Positions 18,253-26,553 of a DNA stretch of 64,000 nucleotides are shown here, piece after piece; the stretch's first letter is position 1, and each line of letters starts with the position of its first letter. The translations under genes and the position numbers were made by a program. The stretch is from the NCBI RefSeq assembly GCF_009618275.1, contig NZ_WIAD01000002.1, forward strand, positions 124,001-188,000, written 5' to 3'. Origin of the DNA: Roseimaritima sediminicola. GTDB taxonomy: Bacteria > Planctomycetota > Planctomycetia > Pirellulales > Pirellulaceae. The notes below the pieces were generated by a model. It saw nothing but the letters and a program-made list of their open reading frames with translations. It was not told the origin of the DNA and searched no databases.

Positions 18253-19045
18253 CCAGCGGTGGCAACATGGGAACATTCTCCGGGCTGAACAATTCCGCTT
18301 CGGGCATTTGGTCCAGCGTCGCACTCGGCGCGTGGCACTGGGTGCAGTTAGTTCGCCAAGGATGAGTCGATTCCATGCCAGCCCAGCCGTGCGGACCGCC
18401 GTGACAGGCGTTGCAGTTCTCGCGCATCCAGCGCGAGTGCGGGATGGTCGGCGGGGCTCCGGGATAGGCCCGCTGGCCCTGCTTGGGAGCCGGCAATCCG
18501 GCGAAGCTGGTTTCGACCGAGGCGTCGACATCTTGAAACGGTTTGGGAGCCATCGGTGCATGGCACTGAACGCAGTTTCCCAGGAACTGGTGCGACATCA
18601 CACTGGCTTGTACGCCGTCGATCTTCACGCCGCCGCCGTGGCACGCGTAGCAGGCGGCATCCGACGTGTTTTCGATTTGATGCGGGATGATCGGCGGGGC
18701 GCCGTTATAGGCCCGTCGCGACGCCCTCAATTTGCTAGACGCTTCCTTCTCGGCTTCGCTGGGTTCGAACTTCGTGTACAAATCGTACTCGGACTGCGGC
18801 AAGGGCTGAGCCAGTTCGCGCCAGGTTGCCGTCGGGCCCATGGGGGTTTGTGGGACCTCGGCGTAGGAGACTGCCGGAACCAATTTGGGGTTTTGGGCGA
18901 TCAAGTCCGTGTCGAACCGGGCGACCAACGCCGTTTGGTGCAAGCCGTCCGGCTGGGGAACGCCGTCCATAATACCGACGAAGTAACCGACGACGGCAAC
19001 GGCGATCACGCCGGCGAGAAAAATCGGTACCAGGCGGCGCATCAT
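18236..19045 (-). CDS. napB: NapB-like c-type cytochrome with duplicated di-heme module (four CxxCH)
   Basis: 269 residues from the ATG at 19045, overlapping the napA stop as ATGA. An N-terminal membrane anchor (LVPIFLAGVIAVAVVGYF) is followed by an unassigned ~90-residue region. Two related modules come next: residues 112-165 with GAPPIIPH, CYACH (132-136), SHQF and NCVQCHAP; and residues 193-241 with GAPPTIPH, CNACH (211-215), THPW and NCTQCHAP. Ordinary NapB has one such pair and two hemes. This protein should bind four and stay membrane-anchored if the signal is uncleaved. It passes electrons to NapA in the periplasm. Confidence 0.85.
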   Translation of the reverse strand: MMRRLVPIFLAGVIAVAVVGYFVGIMDGVPQPDGLHQTALVARFDTDLIAQNPKLVPAVSYAEVPQTPMGPTATWRELAQPLPQSEYDLYTKFEPSEAEKEASSKLRASRRAYNGAPPIIPHQIENTSDAACYACHGGGVKIDGVQASVMSHQFLGNCVQCHAPMAPKPFQDVDASVETSFAGLPAPKQGQRAYPGAPPTIPHSRWMRENCNACHGGPHGWAGMESTHPWRTNCTQCHAPSATLDQMPEAELFSPENVPMLPPLDVATN

Positions 19046-21492
19046 GACGACACCTCGGTGCTTTTCACAGAGTTCTTCTTCACCACGCGGGCAGCGCACT
19101 TTTTATAGTCGGGCTGTTTGGAGAACGGGTCATGTTCCTCCAGCGTACAGTCGTTGATCAGTTTGGATTCGTCGAAGAAGGGGACGAAGATCGTCCCGGC
19201 CGGTGGGCGTCCGCGGCCGTCGATCCAGACGGGCAATTCGGTGCTGCCGCGACGGGTTTCGATCACCACGGTCTCGCCTTGGCGGATGTTGGCCGCCTTG
19301 GCATCGGCGGCGTTCATTTCCACATAGGCCGTCGGCATGGCTCGGTTCAGCGGCGCCAGTCGGCGGGTCATCGTGCCGCTGTGCCAGTGCTCGAGCACGC
19401 GGCCGGTACACAGCCACAGCGGGTACTCCTCGTCGGGCTGCTCCGGCGGTGGCAGGTAATCGTGAAACCAGATTTGGGCTCGGCCATCATCAGTGGTGGA
19501 GTGATAGAAATCGAACTCCTGGCCTTCGGCGACGAATGGATCGTCGAAGGCGGCAAACCGAAATCGAGTCTCCCGCCACGAGCCATCGTCCTGCTGGACG
19601 ACCGGCCAACGCAAGCCGCGGGCTTTGACGTATTCGTCGTAGGGGGCCAGATTCTTGTGCTTCAGCGTCGTGAACTGGCGGTACTCTTCGAACAAATGCT
19701 TGTCGACATTGGTGTCGTAGTAGTGAGCGAAGTCCCAGATCGGGATCTCTTCGCCCTGATCGTCCTCGATGGCGAAGAGGAACTTGTCGTCCTTGTCCCG
19801 CATGCCTTCGTGGCCCATCTCGAACAATTTGCGAGCGATTGCGATGGTCATCCAGCAGTCATCGCGAGCCTGGCCCGGCGGGTCGACCATTTTGAACCAC
19901 TGCTGGGTGCGTCGTTCGCTGTTGCCGAACAAGCCATTCTTTTCGACCCACATCGCCGCCGGCAAAATCAGGTCGGCCAGGGCGGTCGTCGCCGTCGGAT
20001 AGACGTCGCTGACGATCAAGAATTTGTCTTCCAGACCCTGTTTGCTGTTGAACAGTTTGTTCAGGTTGGGCAGCGTCTGGCCGGGGTTGGTGACCTGGAC
20101 GAACATCGTGGTGATGTCGCCGCCTTCGTCGGTCGGTTTGGTGAACGCCTCGAACATCTGGACCGTGTGGTAGCCCGGGTCGGGGCTGATGCTGCCGGGA
20201 CGCACGTTCCAGAACGCTTCGCTCTGGGCGCGGTGTTCTGCGTTGGCAACCACCCGGCCACCGGGCAGGGCGTGGGCCAGCGTGCCGACTTCGCGGACTG
20301 TGCCGCAGGCCGACGGTTGTCCGGTCAAACTGGTCGGTGCGTCGCCGGGACGGCCAAAGTGACCGGACATCAAGTGCACGCCGTGTACCAGCGAATTGAT
20401 CGCGGTGCCCATCGTGTGCTGGTTCATGCCCATGCACCACAGACTGGTGATGCGTAGGTCAGAATCGGCAAACAGATCGGCCAGCATGCGAATCTTGTCG
20501 GCCGGGATGCCGGACAGTTCTTCAACCAACTCCGGCGTGTATTTGGCAATTCGCTTGCGATACTCTGCTTCGCTGATCGGTTCGCCTTGCAGGGTCGGCA
20601 GCGAGGCTTCGAGTGCTCGGAAGTTGCAGTGCTGTTCGACGAACGCTTTGTCGTAGTTGTCGTTTTCGATCAACAAGTGCATGATGCCCAGGGCGATCGC
20701 CACATCGCCATGCGGTTTCATTTCCAGGTAATCATTGGCCGCATCGGTGGTGCGCGTGCGCCGGGTACCGATGTCGATGATACGAACCGTCTCGCCGCGC
20801 GAGCGGCGGTCGGTGACGCGGGAGAACAGTACGGGGTGCATCTCGGCCGGGTTGTTGCCCCAGGTGATCAAGACGTCGCATTCGTCCAGATCCTGGTAGC
20901 AGCCGGCCGGTTCGTCGACGCCGTAGGTGGCAATGAAGCCGGTGACTGCCGAAGCCATGCACAGCCGAGCGTTGGGGTCGATGTGATTGTTCCCCAGTCC
21001 GCCCTTCATGAATTTTTGGGCGGCGTAGCCTTCGGGAATCGTCCACTGGCCCGAACCATAGAAGGCGAACGTCTCGGGCGAATCAAAGATCCGTTTGGCG
21101 ATGATCTCGATCGCTTCGTCCCAGGCGATCGGTTTCAAGGAGCCGTCCTCCTGACGCAGCAGCGGCTCGGTCAAGCGGTCTTTGCCGTACAGGATGCCGC
21201 CGACATGATAGCCTTTGACGCACAGCAGCCCCTTATTTACATCGGCCGCCTTGTCGCCAGCTACCGCGACCACACGACCATCCTCGACACCGACCTGCAC
21301 GTGGCAACCCGTACCGCAGAAGCGACACGGGGCTTTGTTCCATGACAGACCGTCGCCGTCGGGCAAGTCATCGACCGCCTGGTCGGCTTGCACCACCGGC
21401 AGCGAGGCTTTGCCGGCGACCAGGGTTCCGGCGGCGGCCATCGCGGCGGCCTTCATCACTTGACGACGATCGTTATTCAACCGGTTCATCAT
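19042..21492 (-). CDS. napA: Periplasmic nitrate reductase catalytic subunit
   Basis: 816 residues from the ATG at 21492. A TAT signal is present (NDRRQVMKAAAMAAAG). The [4Fe-4S] motif is CRFCGTGCHV...LLCVKGY. The Mo-ligand region NARLCMASAVTGF contains the Cys that coordinates molybdenum bis-MGD in NapA. Length and the C-terminal molydopterin-dinucleotide-binding region (EYPLWLCTGRVLEHWHSGTMTRR) are normal. It reduces nitrate to nitrite in the periplasm with electrons from NapB. It overlaps napD by 20 bp upstream and napB by 4 bp downstream, so the operon is tightly coupled. Confidence 0.97.
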   Translation of the reverse strand: MMNRLNNDRRQVMKAAAMAAAGTLVAGKASLPVVQADQAVDDLPDGDGLSWNKAPCRFCGTGCHVQVGVEDGRVVAVAGDKAADVNKGLLCVKGYHVGGILYGKDRLTEPLLRQEDGSLKPIAWDEAIEIIAKRIFDSPETFAFYGSGQWTIPEGYAAQKFMKGGLGNNHIDPNARLCMASAVTGFIATYGVDEPAGCYQDLDECDVLITWGNNPAEMHPVLFSRVTDRRSRGETVRIIDIGTRRTRTTDAANDYLEMKPHGDVAIALGIMHLLIENDNYDKAFVEQHCNFRALEASLPTLQGEPISEAEYRKRIAKYTPELVEELSGIPADKIRMLADLFADSDLRITSLWCMGMNQHTMGTAINSLVHGVHLMSGHFGRPGDAPTSLTGQPSACGTVREVGTLAHALPGGRVVANAEHRAQSEAFWNVRPGSISPDPGYHTVQMFEAFTKPTDEGGDITTMFVQVTNPGQTLPNLNKLFNSKQGLEDKFLIVSDVYPTATTALADLILPAAMWVEKNGLFGNSERRTQQWFKMVDPPGQARDDCWMTIAIARKLFEMGHEGMRDKDDKFLFAIEDDQGEEIPIWDFAHYYDTNVDKHLFEEYRQFTTLKHKNLAPYDEYVKARGLRWPVVQQDDGSWRETRFRFAAFDDPFVAEGQEFDFYHSTTDDGRAQIWFHDYLPPPEQPDEEYPLWLCTGRVLEHWHSGTMTRRLAPLNRAMPTAYVEMNAADAKAANIRQGETVVIETRRGSTELPVWIDGRGRPPAGTIFVPFFDESKLINDCTLEEHDPFSKQPDYKKCAARVVKKNSVKSTEVSS

Positions 21493-21766
21493 TGCGCTCG
21501 CTCGTTCTAGCCCGCGGGTCGTTTTCGTCCGTGTGTTTGTCAAAAGCCACCAGCGCGATCGCGACATCCGCGACGCCTGGCAATTGTTGCACCGCTTCCC
21601 AAACAAGCCTATCGTGTTCTTGTGTCTCCGTGTCGACCACGACTGCCAATTTGTTCTCTTCGGCGTGCCCCAAGTCAACTTCCGGCATCGCCCGCAGGGC
21701 GGAGATCGCAGCGGAGCACTGCGCGACCGGACGATCGAACGTGATGACGAGTCCACTGATTGGCAT
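21473..21766 (-). CDS. napD: NapD chaperone for NapA
   Basis: 97 residues from the ATG at 21766 (MPISGLVITFDRP), matching the NapD start with its beta-alpha-beta fold (ISALRAMPEVDLG, LAVVVDTETQEHD, VADVAIALVAF). NapD binds the TAT signal of NapA in the cytoplasm and prevents early export. It is the first gene of the nap operon. The frame extends upstream to 21871 but without NapD similarity. The acidic C-terminus overlaps the napA start. Confidence 0.88.
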   Translation of the reverse strand: MPISGLVITFDRPVAQCSAAISALRAMPEVDLGHAEENKLAVVVDTETQEHDRLVWEAVQQLPGVADVAIALVAFDKHTDENDPRARTSERNDEPVE

Positions 21767-21805
21767 CGCGGAAATCCACAGATTGAGATGCGAAGAGTGC
21801 TTTGC

Positions 21806-21820
21806 GTTGCGGATCGCAAC
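21806..21820. promoter_or_regulatory. Palindrome in the nap/nrf divergent promoter region
   Basis: GTTGCG (21806-21811) and CGCAAC (21815-21820) form a perfect 6-3-6 inverted repeat, 40 bp upstream of napD and about 100 bp upstream of the divergent cytochrome gene. This is a possible operator. GC-rich spaced half-sites are compatible with RegA/PrrA-type binding, but no match is claimed. Confidence 0.35.
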
Positions 21821-21922
21821 CGCCCAAGACCGTCGGAATGCGGCACGAAGTGGGGTTTCGGCAACGTGCACATGAGCGTATACCTTTAACAGAGACAGCG
21901 AAACCTCGGTTAGGGTGAAAAA

Positions 21923-22663
21923 TTGAGAAGGACACTGACAAATTTGGCGCTAGCCGGCGCCGTTTGTTGCACAGTCGCGATGGTCGGGATCGTTGTCTGG
22001 CAGCAAGGCCATCGCGCGGGCGAACGGATCGAGCATCCTGAGGATCCATTGGCGGCGAGGTATGCCGGAGCCGCGTCGCCCGACGCCGAATCATCTTCGG
22101 CCGCGCAGGTGTCCGGCGAACACGAGGCGGACTCGGCGGAATTGTTTTCCGTGTTGATTCGCAAGCCGGACGGACCGCCGCGAGTCAAGCTGGCCGGCCG
22201 CGACCCTCAGGGCCGCAGTCCCGAAGCCGCCTGTTCGACGTGTCACAGCATCCGCGATCCGAATTTCGGCAACACGACACCGGCGACACTGGACGAGTTT
22301 CACCAGGGATTGAGCGTCGCGCACGGCAACCTGGCCTGTTACGCTTGCCATAACCCCCAAGACGCCGACACGCTGCGTTTGGCCGATGGCACCGCGGTCG
22401 CGTACCAAGACGTGATGACGATGTGTTCGCAGTGTCACAGCCAGCAAGCCGAATCGTTTGCCCACGGAGCCCACGGCGGCATGACTGGGCACTGGGATTT
22501 GCGCCGCGGCCCGCAGATGAAAATTAACTGCATCGATTGCCACGACCCGCATTCGCCGGTCTATCCCAAGATGGTCGTCGGCTTTAAACCCAAAGATCGC
22601 TTCAACGTACCTGCGGACGACCATCACGATCACGAAGGAGCGGACTCGCATGGCGAACACTGA
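21923..22663 (+). CDS. Tetraheme c-type cytochrome (NrfB-like role)
   Basis: 246 residues from a TTG at 21923 with AGGGTGA about five bases upstream. One N-terminal hydrophobic helix (LALAGAVCCTVAMVGIVVW) anchors or exports it. Four heme sites are visible: CSTCH, CYACH, CSQCH and CIDCH, with extra His residues (SVAHGN, FAHGAHGG) for axial ligation. The C-terminus is His/Asp-rich. It overlaps the NrfC-like gene by 14 bp. Together with NrfC/NrfD it can carry electrons from quinol to periplasmic acceptors; the nap operon is divergent, so NapB is the likely partner (inference). Confidence 0.85.
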   Translation: MRRTLTNLALAGAVCCTVAMVGIVVWQQGHRAGERIEHPEDPLAARYAGAASPDAESSSAAQVSGEHEADSAELFSVLIRKPDGPPRVKLAGRDPQGRSPEAACSTCHSIRDPNFGNTTPATLDEFHQGLSVAHGNLACYACHNPQDADTLRLADGTAVAYQDVMTMCSQCHSQQAESFAHGAHGGMTGHWDLRRGPQMKINCIDCHDPHSPVYPKMVVGFKPKDRFNVPADDHHDHEGADSHGEH

Positions 22664-23603
22664 ATCGACCCCTCAACCGACTTCCAAGCCGTCGCTTCCG
22701 GTCGTCCAAAACTTTACGCGGCGAGCCGCCGTGAAGGGAGCCTTTGCGACGCTGGGCGCCGGTGCCTTTGTGGCCGCTGTCTCGCCGCTGCGACAGGCTG
22801 CGAAGAATACGACGGCGGCCGAGTTCATGCAGCAGCACTACACCGAGCTATCGCCCGAGCAAAAGGCCGATGTGATCGCTCGATTGGAAGCCGAGGCCAA
22901 AGAGCAATACGGGGCGGACGTTCAAATCGCCGATGACCGTCCGATCCCCGGCACCAAGTTCGTCTACGCGATCAATCTCAGTGTGTGTAACGGCAACGGC
23001 AAATGCGTCGAAGCCTGCCACAAGGAAAACAACCACGACCGTGACACGAACCAGTCCTACATCCGCGTCGTGGAAATGCCCAAGGGCACCATGGACATGG
23101 AGAAAGGCTCGACGACCTATACCGGCACGGTGCCCAAGGACGACAAGTTTTATCTGCCGGTACAGTGTCAGCAGTGCGACGAGCCGCCGTGCGTGGACGT
23201 GTGCCCGGTAAAAGCCACGTGGAAAGAGGAAGATGGCATCGTGGTCGTCGATTACAACTGGTGCATCGGTTGTCGCTACTGCGAAGCGGCCTGCCCCTAC
23301 CACGCGCGGCGTTTCAATTGGAAGAAACCCGTCGTGCCGGCCGAGGAAATCAATCCCGACCAAAGCTACTTGAGCAACCGCGTGCGTCCCGTCGGCGTGG
23401 TCGAAAAGTGCACCTATTGCCTGCACCGAACCCGCCGCGGTCGCTTGCCGGCTTGTCTCGAAGCCTGTCCGACCGGGGCCCGCGTGTTCGGCAACATTCT
23501 CGACAAAGATTCCAATATTCGCTGGATCCTTGAAAACAAACGCGTCTACATCCTCAAAGAGGAACTCGGCACCAAGCCGGCGTTCTTCTATTACTTCGAT
23601 TAA
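22650..23603 (+). CDS. NrfC/PsrB-like 4Fe-4S ferredoxin subunit, TAT-exported
   Basis: 317 residues. A twin-arginine signal is present (NFTRRAAVKGAFATLGAG). Four [4Fe-4S] cysteine sets are seen: CNGNGKCVEACHKEN, CQQCDEPPCVDVCP, CIGCRYCEAACPYHARRFNW and CTYCLHRTRRGRLPACLEACPTGA. This is the dicluster/tetracluster subunit of molybdopterin oxidoreductase and Nrf-type complexes. Here no catalytic subunit is adjacent on this strand. It sits between the cytochrome and NrfD genes and should relay electrons between NrfD-bound quinol and hemes. Confidence 0.92.
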   Translation: MANTESTPQPTSKPSLPVVQNFTRRAAVKGAFATLGAGAFVAAVSPLRQAAKNTTAAEFMQQHYTELSPEQKADVIARLEAEAKEQYGADVQIADDRPIPGTKFVYAINLSVCNGNGKCVEACHKENNHDRDTNQSYIRVVEMPKGTMDMEKGSTTYTGTVPKDDKFYLPVQCQQCDEPPCVDVCPVKATWKEEDGIVVVDYNWCIGCRYCEAACPYHARRFNWKKPVVPAEEINPDQSYLSNRVRPVGVVEKCTYCLHRTRRGRLPACLEACPTGARVFGNILDKDSNIRWILENKRVYILKEELGTKPAFFYYFD

Positions 23604-23623
23604 ATACTTCGATCAAATCGACC

Positions 23624-24874
23624 ATGAGCAGTATCACGGCGCCACCGGGCGAGAATGAATCGCACGTCACCAGCTACCCTCGGTTCCTGGGGCGTTCGCT
23701 GTGGCTGGCGACCGAAGGCTCGCTGGCGTTTTATGCCTGGATGACGGTTCTGACCGCACTGTTCCTGGTCGGCGCGAACGCCTGGGCCAATCAGGTCGCC
23801 GGCGGCATGATCGGGACCAATATGACCGACCATGTCAGTTGGGGACTGTACATCGCCAACTTTACGTTCATGGTCGGCCTGGCCGCGGGCGGGGTGATGA
23901 TGGTCATCCCGGCGTACCTGTACCGCGACCGCAAGATGCACGACGTCGTGATCATCGGCGAACTGCTGGCCATCGCGGCCATCGTGATGTGTCTGATGTT
24001 CGTGATCGCCGATCTCGGCCGTCCCGATCGGTTCTGGCACATGATGCCGGTGATCGGCAAGTTCAACTTTCCGATCTCGATGCTGACCTGGGACGTGATT
24101 GTCCTGAACGGTTACCTGCTGTTGAACCTGCACATCTGCGGCTATCTGTTGTACATGCGCTACCTGGGCCGCAAGCCCAACCCGGTGTGGTACGTGCCGT
24201 TTGTGATGTTGTCGATCGTATGGGCGATTTCGATCCACACGGTCACCGCGTTTCTATACTGCGGTCTGGGCGGGCGACCGTTTTGGAATACCGCGCTGCT
24301 GGCTCCGCGGTTTCTGGCCTCGGCCTTCGTATCGGGCCCGGCCTTCATCATCGTGTCCATGGTGTTGATCAAACGCGTCACCGGGGTTGGTGGCCTGGAC
24401 CAGCCCATCGCCACGCTGACCAAAATCGTTCGGGTAACCATCCTGATCAATCTGCTGATGGTGACCTCGGAGCTGTTTACTGAGTTCTATACCGGCGGCA
24501 GTCACACCAGCGCGGCGAAGTATCTGTTTTTTGGCCTGCACGGCAAGACCGCGCTGGTTCCTTGGATCTGGACGGCGATCGGATTGAACATCACGGCGGC
24601 GCTGCTTTTGCTGTGGCCGGGGCTGCTGGAGCTTCGCCGCAGACCACTGCTGGTCGCGGCGTGTTGCATGGCATTTGTAGGGGCCTGGATCGAGAAAGGC
24701 ATGGGCCTGATCGTCCCCGGTTTTATTCCCAGCACCTTGCACGAAATCGTCGAATACGTGCCCAGTCAACTGGAGTGGAAAGTCACCGTCGGCATCTGGG
24801 CGTTCGGTTTGATGGTCTTTACGATCGCGATCAAAACGGCCCTGCCGACGCTGAGGCATCCGGCGGAACATTAG
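23624..24874 (+). CDS. nrfD: NrfD/PsrC-like integral membrane quinol oxidoreductase subunit
   Basis: 416 residues with about ten hydrophobic helices, e.g. LYIANFTFMVGLAAGGVMMV, IGELLAIAAIVMCLMFVIAD and VSMVLIKRVTG. GRPDRFWHMMP and the length fit the PsrC/NrfD/ActC family, which binds menaquinol at the membrane. It is 20 bp after the NrfC-like gene. The absence of NapC or NapGH in the window makes this module the obvious quinol oxidase for Nap (inference). It ends convergent with the response regulator across a repeat-containing gap. Confidence 0.92.
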   Translation: MSSITAPPGENESHVTSYPRFLGRSLWLATEGSLAFYAWMTVLTALFLVGANAWANQVAGGMIGTNMTDHVSWGLYIANFTFMVGLAAGGVMMVIPAYLYRDRKMHDVVIIGELLAIAAIVMCLMFVIADLGRPDRFWHMMPVIGKFNFPISMLTWDVIVLNGYLLLNLHICGYLLYMRYLGRKPNPVWYVPFVMLSIVWAISIHTVTAFLYCGLGGRPFWNTALLAPRFLASAFVSGPAFIIVSMVLIKRVTGVGGLDQPIATLTKIVRVTILINLLMVTSELFTEFYTGGSHTSAAKYLFFGLHGKTALVPWIWTAIGLNITAALLLLWPGLLELRRRPLLVAACCMAFVGAWIEKGMGLIVPGFIPSTLHEIVEYVPSQLEWKVTVGIWAFGLMVFTIAIKTALPTLRHPAEH

Positions 24875-24898
24875 GCCCCCCGCCCTTGGCTTTCGGTC

Positions 24899-25011
24899 TG
24901 TGAAAGTGGCATAGGCTAGTGGTGCGTCGAAGCCCAATCTTAGGGTAGCTGATCTCGCCAGAGATTGGATTGAAGCTGCGAAAAGGTCCAAAGTCTGGCG
25001 ACTTCAGCTAC
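24899..25011. repeat. Partial copies of two interspersed repeat families
   Basis: TGTGAAAGTGGCATAGGCT (24899-24917) matches the core of the array at 36.6 kb. GTCCAAAGTCTGGCGACTTC (24987-25006) is identical, in reverse orientation, to 41018-41037. Both lie in the convergent gap between nrfD and the response regulator. Confidence 0.8.
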
Positions 25012-25044
25012 GGCCAGACCCTCAAATCTAACGCTGACGCAGCA

Positions 25045-25662
25045 CTAGGTGGGCTGGCCGGGGTCTTCGGGGGCGCGCTTGCGGAGCTTTCGCTGCAGCG
25101 AGCGGCGATGGATGCCCAGTCGCCGCGCCGCTTCGCTGATGTTGTTGCCGCAGTCGGCCAGCACGCGATGGATGTGCTCCCATTCGCTGCGGGCCAGCGA
25201 CGGGGCGGGGAATTCCGCATCCGGTTTCGGCAGCGGGCCGGGTTGATCACCCTGCAGGAATTTGGCCAGGATGTCGTCGGCGTCGGCCGGTTTGCTCAGA
25301 AAGTTCGTGGCCCCCAGCCGCACCGCGTCGATGCCGGTGGCGATGCTGCCGAAGCCGGACAGAATCAGCACGCGGGTCTCGGGCCGGAGCTGTTTGATCT
25401 TCTGCAGCAGGTCCAGGCCGCTGCGGCCGGGCATCCGCAGATCCAGCACGGCCAGGTCGGTGGGCCGCAGGGAAAACACGCTGACCGCCTGGTCGTAGTC
25501 CTCGGCTGTCTCGACGCGAAAGCCACGCTGTTGGAAGGCGATGGCCAAGCGGTCCCGAAGGATAAAAGCGTCGTCGACCACCAGAATGCTCTCGGCTCCG
25601 GCGTCCGCAGCCGTATAAACCGGAGGGCGTTCGGTTTCGTTGCCTTCGACTGGAACCATCAC
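25045..25662 (-). CDS. RegA/PrrA/ActR-type redox response regulator
   Basis: 205 residues. The receiver domain has acidic residues DD (30-31), phospho-acceptor Asp74 (AVLDLRMPG), Ser102 and Lys124 (FLSKP). A Pro-rich linker leads to a Fis-type helix-turn-helix, NNISEAARRLGIHRRSLQRK, which closely resembles the RegA/PrrA C-terminus. These regulators pair with RegB/PrrB kinases and control respiration in response to quinone redox state. No kinase gene is adjacent in this window. Position beside the nap/nrf genes suggests, but does not prove, that it controls them. Confidence 0.88.
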   Translation of the reverse strand: MMVPVEGNETERPPVYTAADAGAESILVVDDAFILRDRLAIAFQQRGFRVETAEDYDQAVSVFSLRPTDLAVLDLRMPGRSGLDLLQKIKQLRPETRVLILSGFGSIATGIDAVRLGATNFLSKPADADDILAKFLQGDQPGPLPKPDAEFPAPSLARSEWEHIHRVLADCGNNISEAARRLGIHRRSLQRKLRKRAPEDPGQPT

Positions 25663-25755
25663 TATCTGCCTCGTCGTGCGTCGGTCGCGAAAAATTGAAT
25701 TCTACGTTGGCTGCGGACAGCCCCGGTACTGTAACTATAGCTTGCGTGTCCAGGT

Positions 25756-26514
25756 TCAGCTGCGGAGGTTCCAGTCCTGCATGTCCGCGGCCAGCTGTCG
25801 GCGGGTCAGATCGAACTGCAGGGGCGTCACCGTCACGCGGCCTTCCCGCAGTTCCGTGACATCGGTGCCGTCCTGCGGCGGTTTTTCCGGTGCATTCCAG
25901 ACCGCCCAGTAGTAGTCGCGTCCGCCGGGATCCTGGCGTTTCTCATAGCGGTCGCCGTAGTGAGCCAGGCCCATCGGTACGACTCGCACTTCGGCCGACC
26001 GCAGCGTGGCGGCGGTGGGGATATTAATATTGAACAACCCGCCGGACGCGGCGGGGCGGTCGACGATGCCGCCGATCACGTTGCGAGCGACGACCGCGGC
26101 GGCTTGAAAATCCGCATCGGGATCGTACTCCAGCGACACCGCACAGCTGGTCACGCCGAAGAAGGCGCCTTCGATCGCGGCGGCTACGGTCCCGCTGTAC
26201 AGGACGTTGATGCCGGCATTCAAACCGTTGTTGATGCCGCTGACCACCAGATCGGGACGCCACGGACACAGTTCGGCGATCGCCAGTTTCACGCTGTCCG
26301 CCGGCGAACCTTCGACGGCCCAGGCCGCGCTGCGATCCTGACGCATCACGCGTTTACAAACCAAGGGCGTGAGAAACGTGATCGAATGCCCCACGCCGCT
26401 TTGTTCGGTCGCCGGCGCGGCCACAAAGACTTCGCCCAGGTGCCGCAGTTGGGCTTCCATCGCGGCCAGCCCCGGTGCGTACACGCCGTCGTCATTGGTC
26501 AACAGAATCTTCAT
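25756..26514 (-). CDS. surE: 5'/3'-nucleotidase SurE
   Basis: 252 residues beginning MKILLTNDDGVYAPG, the SurE metal site (Asp8, Asp9). SGVGHS gives the Ser ligand and VVSGINNGLNAG the Asn ligand. SurE removes phosphate from nucleoside monophosphates under stress. Downstream are no obvious partners. The glycosyltransferase gene is 39 bp upstream on the same strand and may be cotranscribed. Confidence 0.95.
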   Translation of the reverse strand: MKILLTNDDGVYAPGLAAMEAQLRHLGEVFVAAPATEQSGVGHSITFLTPLVCKRVMRQDRSAAWAVEGSPADSVKLAIAELCPWRPDLVVSGINNGLNAGINVLYSGTVAAAIEGAFFGVTSCAVSLEYDPDADFQAAAVVARNVIGGIVDRPAASGGLFNINIPTAATLRSAEVRVVPMGLAHYGDRYEKRQDPGGRDYYWAVWNAPEKPPQDGTDVTELREGRVTVTPLQFDLTRRQLAADMQDWNLRS

Positions 26515-26553
26515 CGTGTTTACGAGGTCCCCAAGCGGACGAGAGAAAGGTGT

